DNA of 64,000 nt from DASRAU01 sp035638075 (GCA_035638075.1 DASRAU010000024.1:124001-188000), one strand, 5' to 3'. Shown: positions 43,886 through 52,204, counted from the first letter of the stretch. Made by a program: numbers and translations. Notes: generated by a model not told the origin, from the sequence alone.

Positions 43886-44358
43886 TCGGCCGCCTCCTTG
43901 TCGTGCAGCGTGACCACCTTGAGCACCTCGAGCACCCGCTGGCCGGCGGGGATCTGCACCGTCACCTCGTCCCCTTCCTGTTTTCCCAGCAGGGCGCGGC
44001 CGATCGGAGAGGAGGCCGAGACGAGCCCCTTGGAGAGGTCCGCCTCCTCGGGAATCACCAGCTCGTAGACGATCTCCTTCCCCGCCGCGTCGCGCACCGT
44101 CACCGTCGACCCGAGCGCCGCGGCGTCGCGCGGCAGGCTGTCGAGGACGATCATCGCGAGCGTCCGCAGCTGCGCCTGCACGTGCCCGATGCGCGCCTGC
44201 ACGTAATGCTGGCGCTCGAGGGCCGCCTGGTATTCGGCGTTCTCGCGCAGGTCGCCGAGCGCCTTGGCGCGCTGGATCTCCTTGGGAAGCTCGTGACGGT
44301 ACTCGTGCTCGAGCGCCTGCAGCTCTTTCTCGAGGCGGCTGCGCGACTGGTTCAACAT
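43882..44358 (-). CDS. greA: Transcription elongation factor GreA/GreB
   Basis: A 158-residue factor. The N-terminal coiled coil has IQRAKALGDLRENAEYQAAL (family motif GDLxENAEY, with the acidic tip residues that reach the RNA polymerase active site), and the C-terminal globular domain has SPIGRALLGKQEGDEVTVQI. It stimulates cleavage of backtracked RNA. The ATG at 44358 with AGGAG upstream is preferred over a start 19 codons upstream. It heads a seven-gene overlapping run and has its own consensus-like promoter. Confidence 0.93.
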   Translation of the reverse strand: MLNQSRSRLEKELQALEHEYRHELPKEIQRAKALGDLRENAEYQAALERQHYVQARIGHVQAQLRTLAMIVLDSLPRDAAALGSTVTVRDAAGKEIVYELVIPEEADLSKGLVSASSPIGRALLGKQEGDEVTVQIPAGQRVLEVLKVVTLHDKEAAE

Positions 44359-44405
44359 CGGGCTTTCTCCTGCGTCGAAAAACGGCGCGTTCCACCGGGC
44401 GGCGA

Positions 44406-44435
44406 AAAGTACCACCCGCTCCCCGCGGCTGTCAA
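44406..44435 (-). promoter_or_regulatory. Promoter of greA
   Basis: On the minus strand TTGACA (44435-44430), an 18-base spacer and TACTTT (44411-44406) lie about 50 bases before the greA start. Confidence 0.65.
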
Positions 44436-44458
44436 AAAGACGGTCAAAAAAGGCGGGT

Positions 44459-44478
44459 GGAGGGTCTTTCGACCCTCC
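44459..44478 (+). repeat. Eight-bp inverted repeat in the greA-ccmE divergent gap
   Basis: GGAGGGTC (44459-44466) and GACCCTCC (44471-44478) form a perfect stem around TTTC. It lies upstream of the greA promoter. On the minus strand T-runs follow after about seven bases, but no gene ends here. The rest of the 271-base gap shows nothing else I can name. Confidence 0.5.
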
Positions 44479-44629
44479 GGCTCGGGATGGGGTGTTGTGG
44501 AAGGAATCGGGATTCGGTCATTGGCCTCTATATCCGTCCTGCCAACAACGCATCGCCTTACTTGGCAGAACACATATGGAGGCGATCTGCCGCCAATGTA
44601 ATCGCCGCGACGCGGTTGTCAAGGGAAGC

Positions 44630-45088
44630 ATGGCTTCGCTATTATCCAGCCCCACTCCCGGGGAGACGGAGGAAGCGGTGCCCGCAGGACGTTTCACCCC
44701 GAAAATCTGGCTTGCCGTGGCCGCGCTGGTGGCCGGTTTCGTCATCCTCTTTAATGTCGGCCTCAAGGGGTCGATGGTCTACTACCTGACCGTCAGCGAG
44801 TTCCTCGACGAGAACCACCGGCAGAAGGATCTCGGGGAGCACTTCCGGGTGAACGGCACCACGGTCCCCGGTTCGATCGAGCGCTCCCCCAGCGGCCTCG
44901 GCTGCCGCTTCCGCATGACCGACGGCACGAAGGAGCTGGCGGTGAAGTACGACCGCGAGATCCCCGACACCTTCGTGGACAACTCGGAGGTGGTGGTCGA
45001 GGGGCGGCTCGGCACCGATGGCACCTTCGAGGCGCGCACGCTCCTCGCCAAGTGCCCGTCGAAGTACGAGGCCTCGAAGCGATCGTGA
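44630..45088 (+). CDS. ccmE: Cytochrome c maturation heme chaperone CcmE (CxxxY variant)
   Basis: A 152-residue protein with a membrane anchor (IWLAVAALVAGFVILFNVGL) and an OB-fold periplasmic domain (MVYYLTVSEFLDE, VPGSIERSPSGLGCRFRMTD, ELAVKYDREIPDTF, VVVEGRL). Canonical CcmE binds heme covalently through His in HxxxY. Here the motif is CPSKY (Cys142, Tyr146), the CxxxY form known from some deltaproteobacteria and archaea. The ATG at 44630 gives the normal family length; an ATG 18 codons upstream is possible. It leads the ccm cluster. Confidence 0.87.
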   Translation: MASLLSSPTPGETEEAVPAGRFTPKIWLAVAALVAGFVILFNVGLKGSMVYYLTVSEFLDENHRQKDLGEHFRVNGTTVPGSIERSPSGLGCRFRMTDGTKELAVKYDREIPDTFVDNSEVVVEGRLGTDGTFEARTLLAKCPSKYEASKRS

Positions 45089-45115
45089 CCCGGCTCACAA
45101 CCTAAAGGACCGCCG

Positions 45116-47110
45116 ATGCCCGAGCTCGGCACCTTCGCTCTGCTCCTGGCGACCGTCACCGCGGCCTGGGCCGCCCTGGCGTCGTACAACGGCTGGCGCA
45201 GCGCCTCGGGCTCGCTCGTCCTGTCCGGCGAGCGGGCCATGCTCGCGACGTGGGGACTGGTGCTGGGCGCCGCCCTGGCTCTCGAATCGCTCATCTTCGC
45301 GGATCGGTTCGACCTGGAGTACGTCGCCTCCTATTCGAACCGCGCGCTCCCCAGGATGTACAAGATCGCCGCGCTGTGGGCCGGGCAGGCCGGCTCGCTG
45401 CTGTTCTGGCTGCTCATCCTCTGCTCGTACGCGGCCCTGCTCATCGTCCTGAACCGGCGGCGCAACCGCCCCCTGATGCCGGTGGTCACGACGACCCTCG
45501 CGGTCGTGGCGCTCTTCTTCCTGCTGCTGGTGAACTTCATGGCGCGCCCGTTCGTCGGCCTGACGCACCCGCCGGCCGACGGCCAGGGCATGAACCCGCA
45601 GCTGCAGAACCCGTTCATGGCGATTCACCCGCCCTGCCTGTATCTCGGCTACGTCGGGCTGACGGTTCCGTTCGCCTTCGCGATCGCGGCGCTGGCCACC
45701 GGGCGCCTCTCCGAGTCGTGGTTCCGCACCACGCGGCGCTTCACCATCCTGTCCTGGTTCATCCTCGGCACCGGCATCCTGCTCGGCGGCTGGTGGGCGT
45801 ACGTCGAGCTGGGGTGGGGCGGCTACTGGGCCTGGGATCCGGTCGAGAACGCCTCGCTCATCCCGTGGCTGACGGCGACGGCGTTCCTCCACTCGGTGAT
45901 GATCGAGGAGCGCAAGAAGATGCTGCGCGTCTGGAACATGACGCTCGTCATCGTCACGTTCCTCCTGTCGCTCCTCGGGACCTTCATCACGCGCAGCGGC
46001 GTCATCTCCTCGGTGCACTCCTTCACCAAGTCCGACATCGGTCCGATGTTCGCCGGCTTCCTGGGCCTGGCGACGCTGGTGTCGGGCGCGCTGCTCGTCT
46101 ACCGCCTGCCGATGCTCCAGTCGGAGCACCGCCTCGATTCGTTCGTGTCGCGCGAGAGCAGCTTCCTGTTCAACAACCTGCTGCTCGTCGGCGCGGCGTT
46201 CGCGGTGCTGTGGGGCACCCTCTTCCCCATCCTCTCGGAAGCGGTGCGCGGCGTGAAGATCACCGTCGGTCCGCCGTTCTTCAACGAGATCATGGTGCCG
46301 CTGGCGCTCGGCCTGCTGACGCTGGCCGGGATCTGCCCGATCATCGCCTGGCGCCGCGCCTCCCCCGAAAGGCTCCTGGCCAAGCTGCGCCTGCCGCTGG
46401 GCGCGATGATCCTCCTCGCGGCGGGGCTGTTCGCGGGTGGTGTGCGCGACCCGTATGCGCTGGTCTCCTTCTCGCTGTGCGGCTTCGTTGCGGCGACGAC
46501 GCTGCTCGAGTTCGCGGCGGGGACGCGCGCGCGCCGCAGCGCCACCGGCGAGGCCTGGGGCCGCGCCTTCGTCCGCCTCATCGACCGCAACAAGCGCCGC
46601 TTCGGCGGCTTCATCGTGCACCTGGCGGTCGTGCTCATCCTGGTCGGCATCACCGGGTCGAGCGTCTTCAAGCAGGAGCAGGTCGCCACCCTCAAGCGCG
46701 GCGAATCGTTCTCCATCGGGCGCTTCACGCTCACCTTCGACGACATGGTCAGCCGCGACACGGCGAACCAGGAGTTCCTCGGGGCGCGGCTCCTGGTGGC
46801 TTCGAACGGGCATCCGCTGGGCACGCTCCTGCCGGGGCAGAACTTCTACAAGGCCGGGCAGAACCCGTCGAGCGAGGTGGACATCCGCTCGACCTTGAGC
46901 GAGGACCTCTACCTGATCATGACGGGCTTCGATCCGCAGGCGGGAGCGACCACCGTCAAGGCCTACCTCAACCCGCTGGTCGCGTGGATCTGGATCGGCG
47001 GCGCCGTGCTCATCCTCGGCTCGTGGCTGGCGATCCTGCCGGACCTGCGCGAACGCCGCCTCGCCGCCGAGGCGCGCCTGCGCGCCGTGGAGTCGTATGC
47101 GCAGGCCTGA
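45116..47110 (+). CDS. ccmF: Heme lyase subunit CcmF
   Basis: A 664-residue polytopic protein of the heme-handling superfamily. It has the periplasmic WWD signature (WWAYVELGWGGYWAWDPVEN) and conserved His regions LTHPPADG and AIHPPCLYLGY. With CcmH it ligates heme from CcmE onto apocytochrome c. AAAGGA precedes the ATG. The 3' end overlaps ccmH by 14 bases. Confidence 0.94.
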   Translation: MPELGTFALLLATVTAAWAALASYNGWRSASGSLVLSGERAMLATWGLVLGAALALESLIFADRFDLEYVASYSNRALPRMYKIAALWAGQAGSLLFWLLILCSYAALLIVLNRRRNRPLMPVVTTTLAVVALFFLLLVNFMARPFVGLTHPPADGQGMNPQLQNPFMAIHPPCLYLGYVGLTVPFAFAIAALATGRLSESWFRTTRRFTILSWFILGTGILLGGWWAYVELGWGGYWAWDPVENASLIPWLTATAFLHSVMIEERKKMLRVWNMTLVIVTFLLSLLGTFITRSGVISSVHSFTKSDIGPMFAGFLGLATLVSGALLVYRLPMLQSEHRLDSFVSRESSFLFNNLLLVGAAFAVLWGTLFPILSEAVRGVKITVGPPFFNEIMVPLALGLLTLAGICPIIAWRRASPERLLAKLRLPLGAMILLAAGLFAGGVRDPYALVSFSLCGFVAATTLLEFAAGTRARRSATGEAWGRAFVRLIDRNKRRFGGFIVHLAVVLILVGITGSSVFKQEQVATLKRGESFSIGRFTLTFDDMVSRDTANQEFLGARLLVASNGHPLGTLLPGQNFYKAGQNPSSEVDIRSTLSEDLYLIMTGFDPQAGATTVKAYLNPLVAWIWIGGAVLILGSWLAILPDLRERRLAAEARLRAVESYAQA

Positions 47111-47636
47111 CCGGCAGCCTCTCGCGGGCGCCCTGCTCCGCACGCGGTCCAGGGTGGAGCGCGCGGCCGCGCTCGCCCTGGTGTTGTCGGCCGCGGCCGC
47201 CCTTCCGCTGCGCGCCGAGGCGATCCCGGCCGGCCCCGAGCGGGAGAAAGCCGCCCTCGAGATCGAGCAGGGCCTCATGTGCCACTGCGGCTGCACGGAC
47301 CTGACGGTGCGCGTCTGCAACTGCGGCGTCGCCGCCGGCATCAAGGACGACATCCGGGAACGGCTGGGGGCGGGACAGTCCAGGGCCGAGGTGATCGCGG
47401 CGTACGTGGCGCGCTACGGCGCGCAGATCCGCTCCGCGCCGTCGAAGCAGGGCTTCGACCTGCTCGCGTGGTGGATGCCGTTCGTCGCCGTCTTCACGGC
47501 GGGAGCGTTCCTGGTGGTGCTGGTGCGCCGCTGGGCCCGCCAGCCGCTGCCGGCGCCGGCTCCCGCGGAGGGCCCGGCGGCTCCCCGCGACGCCTCGCTC
47601 GAGCGCGTCGATCGCGTCCTGCGCGACATCCTCTGA
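47097..47636 (+). CDS. ccmH: CcmH-type thiol oxidoreductase with CxCGC motif
   Basis: A 179-residue protein with signal sequence, a small three-helix periplasmic domain, one C-terminal span (LAWWMPFVAVFTAGAFLVVL) and a cytoplasmic tail. The usual active site LRCxxCQ is replaced by GLMCHCGCTDLTVRVCNCG, five cysteines in all. The downstream DDIRERLGAGQSRAEVIAAY is typical of CcmH. It should keep the CxxCH of apocytochromes reduced. Overlaps ccmF and the next gene. Confidence 0.86.
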   Translation: MRRPDRQPLAGALLRTRSRVERAAALALVLSAAAALPLRAEAIPAGPEREKAALEIEQGLMCHCGCTDLTVRVCNCGVAAGIKDDIRERLGAGQSRAEVIAAYVARYGAQIRSAPSKQGFDLLAWWMPFVAVFTAGAFLVVLVRRWARQPLPAPAPAEGPAAPRDASLERVDRVLRDIL

Positions 47637-47947
47637 TGGTCCTGCTCCTCGGCCTCGCGCTGGCGGTCCTGGTGATCGGCGCCGTGGTGCAGCCGCTCGT
47701 GACCGGCCGCGAAGCGCCGCTCGTCGACGGCCCCGACCGCGCCACCGAGATCCGCGAGGTCGAGGCGCTGCGCGACATCGCGCTCGAGACGCTGCGCGAC
47801 CTGGAGTTCGACCGGCACGCGGGGAAGATCGCCGACGCCGACTATCGTGAGCTGTCCGAGCGGACCCGCGGCGAAGCGGCGCGCCTGATGGAGCGGCTCG
47901 ACCGTCTCCGCTCCGGCCTCGCTTCCGCGCCGATGCCGCGCGGATGA
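47636..47947 (+). CDS. Short CcmI-like membrane protein
   Basis: A 103-residue product with one N-terminal span (VLLLGLALAVLVIGAVVQPL) and a helical tail with LRDLEFDRHAGKIADADYRE. That segment is the N-terminal motif of CcmI, an apocytochrome chaperone. The TPR domain of full CcmI is missing, so this is a minimal form. ATG overlaps the ccmH stop by one base and its stop overlaps ccmA by four. Confidence 0.7.
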   Translation: MVLLLGLALAVLVIGAVVQPLVTGREAPLVDGPDRATEIREVEALRDIALETLRDLEFDRHAGKIADADYRELSERTRGEAARLMERLDRLRSGLASAPMPRG

Positions 47948-48654
47948 CCGGCGCCCCCCGCTTCGAGGCCCGCTCCCTCTCGCGCCGCTTCGGCTCCGTC
48001 CCCGCGGTCGATCGCGTCGATCTCACGCTCGGGCGCGGCGAGCGCGTCCTGCTCCTCGGGCGGAACGGCGCCGGCAAGACGACCCTCCTCCGGCTGGCCG
48101 CCACGCTCCTGCGCCCGACCTCCGGGACGCTGCGGGTCTTCGGGATCGAGGCGCGCGGAGACGAGCGCGCGGCGCTGCGCGGCCGCATCGGCTACCTGCC
48201 GCACGGCCGTCTCCTCTACGACGACCTCACGGTCGCCGAGAACCTGCGCTTCCACGCGCGCCTGCACGGACTTTCCGGCGCGGCGGCGCGGGTGGCCCGC
48301 GCCCTCGACGAGACCGGGCTCACGGGGCGCGCCGACGATGCCGCGGGAACGCTGTCGCGCGGCCTGCAGCAGCGTCTCTCGGCGGCGCGCGCCTTCCTGC
48401 ACCGGCCCGACCTGCTGCTCCTCGACGAGCCGTTCACCGGGCTCGACCGGCCGGGCGTGCAGCGGCTCCAGGCGATGCTCGCCGACCGGCTCGGGCACGA
48501 CGGAGCGTGCCTCCTGGCGACCCACGACTTCGCCTCGGCCTGGCCGCTCGTGACCCGGGTGATCGTGCTCGCGGCCGGGCGCGTGGCGATCGATCGGCCG
48601 ATCGCCGGGCTGGCCGAGGCGGACTTGCCCGGCCTGCCGGGGCTGGCGTCGTGA
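47944..48654 (+). CDS. ccmA: Heme exporter ATPase CcmA
   Basis: A 236-residue ABC ATPase: Walker A LLGRNGAGKTTLLRL, signature-like LSRGLQQRLSAARAF, Walker B LLLLDEPFTGLD and H-loop LLATHDF. With CcmB and CcmC it releases holo-CcmE from the complex. The signature reads LSRGLQQR where most ABC proteins have LSGGQ, as usual for CcmA. Overlaps ccmB through GTGA. Confidence 0.93.
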   Translation: MTGAPRFEARSLSRRFGSVPAVDRVDLTLGRGERVLLLGRNGAGKTTLLRLAATLLRPTSGTLRVFGIEARGDERAALRGRIGYLPHGRLLYDDLTVAENLRFHARLHGLSGAAARVARALDETGLTGRADDAAGTLSRGLQQRLSAARAFLHRPDLLLLDEPFTGLDRPGVQRLQAMLADRLGHDGACLLATHDFASAWPLVTRVIVLAAGRVAIDRPIAGLAEADLPGLPGLAS

Positions 48655-49409
48655 GCGGCGCCGGCGCCACCCGCGAGACCGGCGCGGTTCACGATGCCGC
48701 CGCGGCTCGCGACCCGCGCACCGCGCGCGGCATCGGCATGCTGCGCGGCGCGCTCGCCGTCGCCGGCAAGGATCTGCGTGCCGAGCTGCGCAGCCCGGCG
48801 CAGGCGGCGAGCCTGTTCGTCTTCGCGCTTCTCGTCGTCGTGGTGTTCCACTTCGCGTTCGACCTGACCGCGGCGGAGTTCACCACCCTCGGCCCGGGGA
48901 TCCTCTGGGCCGCCATCCTGTTCACGGGTGTGCTGGCCCTCGATCGCGGCTTCCGCGTCGAGCGCGAAGGAGGGCGTCTCGACGGCCTGCGTCTCGCGCC
49001 GATGGCCCCGAGCGCCCTGTACTTCGGCAAGGTCGTCTCGGTCTGCACCGTCATGGCCGCGGTGGAGCTGGTGCTGGTGCCGCTCGCCGCGGTCCTGTTC
49101 AACCAGCCGTTCGGCGGCTGGATGGCGCGCCTGGCGCCGATCCTCCTCCTCAACACGATCGGGTTCGCGGCGGTCGGGTGCCTGTTCGCCTGCATCACCA
49201 CGCAGACGCGCCATGGAGATTTGTTGTTGCCGGTGCTCCTGTTCCCGGCTTCGGTGCCGATCGCGCTCGCCGCCGTCCGCGCCACCGGTCACGTCCTGGC
49301 GGGCCGTCCGCTCGACCGCTTCGCGCACTGGATCGCGCTGTCGGGCGCGTACGACCTGATCTTCCTCGCCGCGGCGGTCCTGCTCTTCGATCACGCGCTC
49401 GACGATTGA
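48651..49409 (+). CDS. ccmB: Heme exporter membrane subunit CcmB
   Basis: A 252-residue protein with six hydrophobic spans and the family motifs KDLRAELRSPAQAASLFVFA, LDRGFRVEREGGRLDGLRLA (compact form of the CcmB loop) and TRHGDLLLPVLLFPASVPI. It forms the membrane part of the CcmAB transporter. Start is GTG at 48651; a 28-residue non-conserved leader precedes the conserved region, so a later ATG at 48738 is also possible. Confidence 0.9.
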   Translation: MSGAGATRETGAVHDAAAARDPRTARGIGMLRGALAVAGKDLRAELRSPAQAASLFVFALLVVVVFHFAFDLTAAEFTTLGPGILWAAILFTGVLALDRGFRVEREGGRLDGLRLAPMAPSALYFGKVVSVCTVMAAVELVLVPLAAVLFNQPFGGWMARLAPILLLNTIGFAAVGCLFACITTQTRHGDLLLPVLLFPASVPIALAAVRATGHVLAGRPLDRFAHWIALSGAYDLIFLAAAVLLFDHALDD

Positions 49410-49425
49410 GCCCCAAAGCGGGTGA

Positions 49426-49431
49426 TATAGT
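49426..49431 (+). promoter_or_regulatory. -10 element TATAGT before ccmC
   Basis: TATAGT ends seven bases before the ccmC ATG at 49439, again the leaderless-type spacing. No good -35 box is visible, and ccmC may also be read from upstream. Confidence 0.35.
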
Positions 49432-49438
49432 CCCGGCC

Positions 49439-50137
49439 ATGTTGCAACGCCTGCCGCTCGCCCTCGCGGCGATCGCCCTGCCGCTGGCGCTCCGGCAGGC
49501 GTTCCTCGTGGCACCCGCCGAGCAGAAGATGGGCGTGGTGCAGCGGATCTTCTACTTCCACGTCCCCTCCGCAATGATGGCCTTTCTCGGCGTCGGACTG
49601 TGCGCGGTGCTGAGCGCCCTCTATCTCTGGCGCCGCGATCGCCGTCTCGACGTGGCGGCCGAGGCGGCGGCCGAGCTCGGCGTGCTCTTCTGCACCATCG
49701 TGCTGATCACCGGTCCCCTGTGGGCCCGGCCGGTGTGGGGCGTCTACTGGACGGGCGAGGTGCGGCTCACCTCGACGCTCATCCTGTGGCTCCTGTTCGT
49801 CGGCTACCTGCTGCTGCGCGGCCAGGCCGGCGCCGACCGGGACGCCACGGCCCGCTTCGCCGCCATCGTGGCCATCGTCGGAGCGCTGGACGTGCCGATC
49901 ATCTACAAGTCGGTGGAGTGGTGGCGCGGTCTCCACCCCAAGGTCCTGAAGGTTTCGGGCGGCGGCGGACTCGACCCGGCGATGGGGCGATCGCTCCTCG
50001 TCTGCTCGCTGGCCTTCCTGCTGCTCTTCGCGGCCCTGTTCCTCGAGCGCCTGCGACTCGGCCGCCTCGCGCTCGAGGTCTCAGCACTCGAGGATCGGGC
50101 GGCCCGCATCGAGGAAGGAGGCGGGGCACACGCATGA
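49439..50137 (+). CDS. ccmC: Heme-handling protein CcmC with altered WWD region
   Basis: A 232-residue six-span protein that loads heme onto CcmE. Both external His positions are present: FYFHVPSAMMAF and WWRGLHPKVLK. The tryptophan-rich periplasmic loop reads WGVYWTGEVRLTSTLILW where typical CcmC has a WWxWDxRLTS pattern, so the second W-D pair is replaced by G-E. A C-terminal tail of about 30 residues is charged and helical. Overlaps the next gene by four bases. Confidence 0.9.
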   Translation: MLQRLPLALAAIALPLALRQAFLVAPAEQKMGVVQRIFYFHVPSAMMAFLGVGLCAVLSALYLWRRDRRLDVAAEAAAELGVLFCTIVLITGPLWARPVWGVYWTGEVRLTSTLILWLLFVGYLLLRGQAGADRDATARFAAIVAIVGALDVPIIYKSVEWWRGLHPKVLKVSGGGGLDPAMGRSLLVCSLAFLLLFAALFLERLRLGRLALEVSALEDRAARIEEGGGAHA

Positions 50138-50421
50138 CCCTGTTCGAAGTGGCGTCGATGGTCGGTCACGGCCTCGCCGCCGTGCAGGCAGCGGTGCCGG
50201 ATCCCGCCTTCGTCACCGGCGAGGCGCCGGTCCGTCCCGACCAGGTGGCGCGCGGGCTCCACTTCCTCAACGCGGCCTACACCGCCGTCTGGGTCATCCT
50301 CGCCGCGTACCTGCTCCTGATCTCGACGCGCCAGCGGCGCCTCGAGCGGCAGATGCAGCGCCTGCGGCAGCGTCTCGGCCTCGACGGCCCCTCCGCCCCC
50401 GACCGATCCTCCGGCCGCTGA
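50134..50421 (+). CDS. ccmD: CcmD-family small membrane protein
   Basis: A 95-residue protein with one span (NAAYTAVWVILAAYLLLIST) followed by a basic RQRRLERQMQRLRQRL helix, the CcmD pattern. CcmD stabilises the CcmABC-CcmE complex. The N-terminal 45 residues are longer than in classical CcmD. It closes the ccm cluster. Confidence 0.78.
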   Translation: MTLFEVASMVGHGLAAVQAAVPDPAFVTGEAPVRPDQVARGLHFLNAAYTAVWVILAAYLLLISTRQRRLERQMQRLRQRLGLDGPSAPDRSSGR

Positions 50422-50515
50422 CCCCGGCCGGGCCGGCGTCCCCCTCCCCGAAAAGAGCGGGAACCGCCCGCTGGGGGATGACGTTCCACCCGGCCGATTG
50501 GGAGGAGGAACGTCC

Positions 50516-50926
50516 ATGGCCCCGTTCGCCCGCATCGTCGCCCCGGTTCTCGTCGCCGCCGCGCTCCTCCAGACCTCGTCGGCGCTGGCCCAGAACACCG
50601 CCGGCCGTGGCGTCCCCGCCCCCCATCGCACCGCCCGCTACCTGTCGGTGAAGGTCTGGGAGCAGGGGGCCGTCGCCCCGAACGTCAGCGTCCGGGTCCC
50701 GACCGCCCTGGTCTCGACCGTCGTGGGACTCGCCGCCTGGAGCGGTGTCCTCGACCGCACCATCGAGGCGGCCAACGAGCACGCCCCGGATTGCGGGAAC
50801 GCGGTGCATCTGAAGATCACCGGCCGGCAGATTGCCTCGATCTGGTCCGACATGGTCGGCAGCGGCCCGGCCGACCTCGTCCGGGTGGAGGACGGCGGCG
50901 ACCGGGTGGTCATCCGCCTCGAATAG
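50516..50926 (+). CDS. Small secreted protein of unknown function
   Basis: A 136-residue product with a signal peptide (residues 1-27, ending SALAQ) and a compact domain: YLSVKVWEQGAVAPNVSVRV, VVGLAAWSGVLDRTIEAANE, VHLKITGRQIASIWSDMVGS and VRVEDGGDRVVIRLE. No family is recognised with confidence. Strong ribosome site GGAGGAGG lies upstream of the ATG. It stands alone between ccmD and lepB. Confidence 0.7.
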   Translation: MAPFARIVAPVLVAAALLQTSSALAQNTAGRGVPAPHRTARYLSVKVWEQGAVAPNVSVRVPTALVSTVVGLAAWSGVLDRTIEAANEHAPDCGNAVHLKITGRQIASIWSDMVGSGPADLVRVEDGGDRVVIRLE

Positions 50927-50977
50927 CCGCCCGGTCGCGAAAGGGCGGCCCGGCTCGGCGCGATGCCCCGATGCGTC

Positions 50978-50983
50978 TATAAT
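50978..50983 (+). promoter_or_regulatory. -10 element TATAAT of lepB
   Basis: A consensus TATAAT lies 20 bases before the lepB ATG, with GGAG between. The -35 region is poor. Confidence 0.5.
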
Positions 50984-51003
50984 CCCGCACTTCTGGAGAC
51001 GGG

Positions 51004-51702
51004 ATGACCTCGGTCGACACCCCCAAGAGCCTGCTGCGCGACTACTTCGAGACGATCGTCACCTGCGTCGTCTTCGTCCTGTTCGCCCGGACCTTCGTCT
51101 TCCAGCAGTCGAAGATCCCGACCGGCTCGATGATCCCCACGCTGCTCATCGGCGACTACATCATGGTCAACAAGTTCGTCTACGCGCCGCGCAGCACCGG
51201 CGTGCCGGGGCTCGCCTCGCTGGAGCAGGCCCTCCTGCCGATGCGCAACGTGCGGCGCGGCGACATCGTCGTCTTCAAGTACCCGGAGGAGCCGGAGAAG
51301 GACTACATCAAGCGGGTGATCGGGCTTCCCGGCGAGACCCTCGAGGTGCGCGACCGGCAGGTGTACATCGACGGCCAGCCGCTCGACGAGCCGTACAAGA
51401 TCCACAAGAATCCGCGTGGCGTGAACATCGACCAGGACGACTACCCTGCCACGAAGATCCCCGAGGGCTCGTATTTCTGCATGGGGGACAACCGCGACAA
51501 CTCGCGCGACAGCCGATCCTGGGGGTTCGTCCCCGCCTCGTACCTCAAGGGGCGCGCCTTCATGATCTGGTGGTCGTACGACGAGGACCGGGACGACTGG
51601 CAGAAAACCGCCATCAGCGACCGGCTGCGCGGCATCTGGGCCAAGGTGTCGCACCTGTTCACCAAGTCGCGCTGGGAGCGCACCTTCCAGATCATCCGCT
51701 GA
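51004..51702 (+). CDS. lepB: Signal peptidase I
   Basis: A 232-residue membrane protease removing signal peptides. One N-terminal span (residues about 14-33) is followed by box B SKIPTGSMIPTLLIGDYIMV with catalytic Ser42, box D DYIKRVIGLPGE with the general-base Lys, and box E GDNRDNSRDSRSWGFV. Length and motif order match single-span LepB. Its 3' end overlaps the convergent transposase-like gene by 11 bases. Confidence 0.94.
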   Translation: MTSVDTPKSLLRDYFETIVTCVVFVLFARTFVFQQSKIPTGSMIPTLLIGDYIMVNKFVYAPRSTGVPGLASLEQALLPMRNVRRGDIVVFKYPEEPEKDYIKRVIGLPGETLEVRDRQVYIDGQPLDEPYKIHKNPRGVNIDQDDYPATKIPEGSYFCMGDNRDNSRDSRSWGFVPASYLKGRAFMIWWSYDEDRDDWQKTAISDRLRGIWAKVSHLFTKSRWERTFQIIR

Positions 51703-52204
51703 AGGCCCGCGCCGGGCTCTGCACCCCGGTCGGAAGGGGCGGACGATCGACGGGGACCGGCGGCCGCCCCAGTCCGCGCCAGCCGCGATAGCTCGACCAG
51801 CGCCACTCCGAGGGCTCTCCCACGAGCCCCATCAGCACGGGCAGCCGGTGCAGGAAATCCACCCGGCGCAGCAGCGTCCTGCCTCCTCCCACCGGCACGA
51901 CTCCCGCGGCGTCGCGCAGCACCGGGCCCGGCCAGCGCGTGCGCCACTCGAGCTCCCTCCCGAGTCGCGAGCGCAGCCGCTGCGCCAGCCGCTCGGCCGA
52001 GTCGGGCGTCCCGTCGGAGGTCGCGACGATCAGCCGGGCGCGATCCGGCAGGACGACGAAGGCGTAGAGGCGGAAATCCAGGCGCCGGTGGAGGCGCGCC
52101 AGGACGCGGCAGAAAACCGCCGCGTGCGAGCCGGCCAGCGCCGGCCTCTGGCCGATGGTGGAGAAGGAAAGAAGAAAAGCGTCGTTGTCTGCGGCCGATC
52201 CCAT
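51692..52204 (-). CDS. Degenerate REP-associated transposase-like (Y1/RAYT) protein
   Basis: A 170-residue protein with the layout of IS200/REP-associated tyrosine transposases: a first beta-alpha unit, YAFVVLPDRARLIVATSD where active members read YAxVxMPNHxHxL, and DFLHRLPVLMGLVGEPSEWR with WSSYRG at the C terminus. The metal-binding His-x-His is replaced by Arg-Ala-Arg and the catalytic Tyr region is altered, so transposase activity is unlikely. The frame is nevertheless open and has a plausible start. It may be a domesticated derivative or a decaying gene. Confidence 0.72.
   Translation of the reverse strand: MGSAADNDAFLLSFSTIGQRPALAGSHAAVFCRVLARLHRRLDFRLYAFVVLPDRARLIVATSDGTPDSAERLAQRLRSRLGRELEWRTRWPGPVLRDAAGVVPVGGGRTLLRRVDFLHRLPVLMGLVGEPSEWRWSSYRGWRGLGRPPVPVDRPPLPTGVQSPARAFSG

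Noticed and set aside
44459..44478. Hairpin as a terminator
   Set aside because: No gene ends on either strand beside it and the T-runs on the minus strand lie at the greA promoter.
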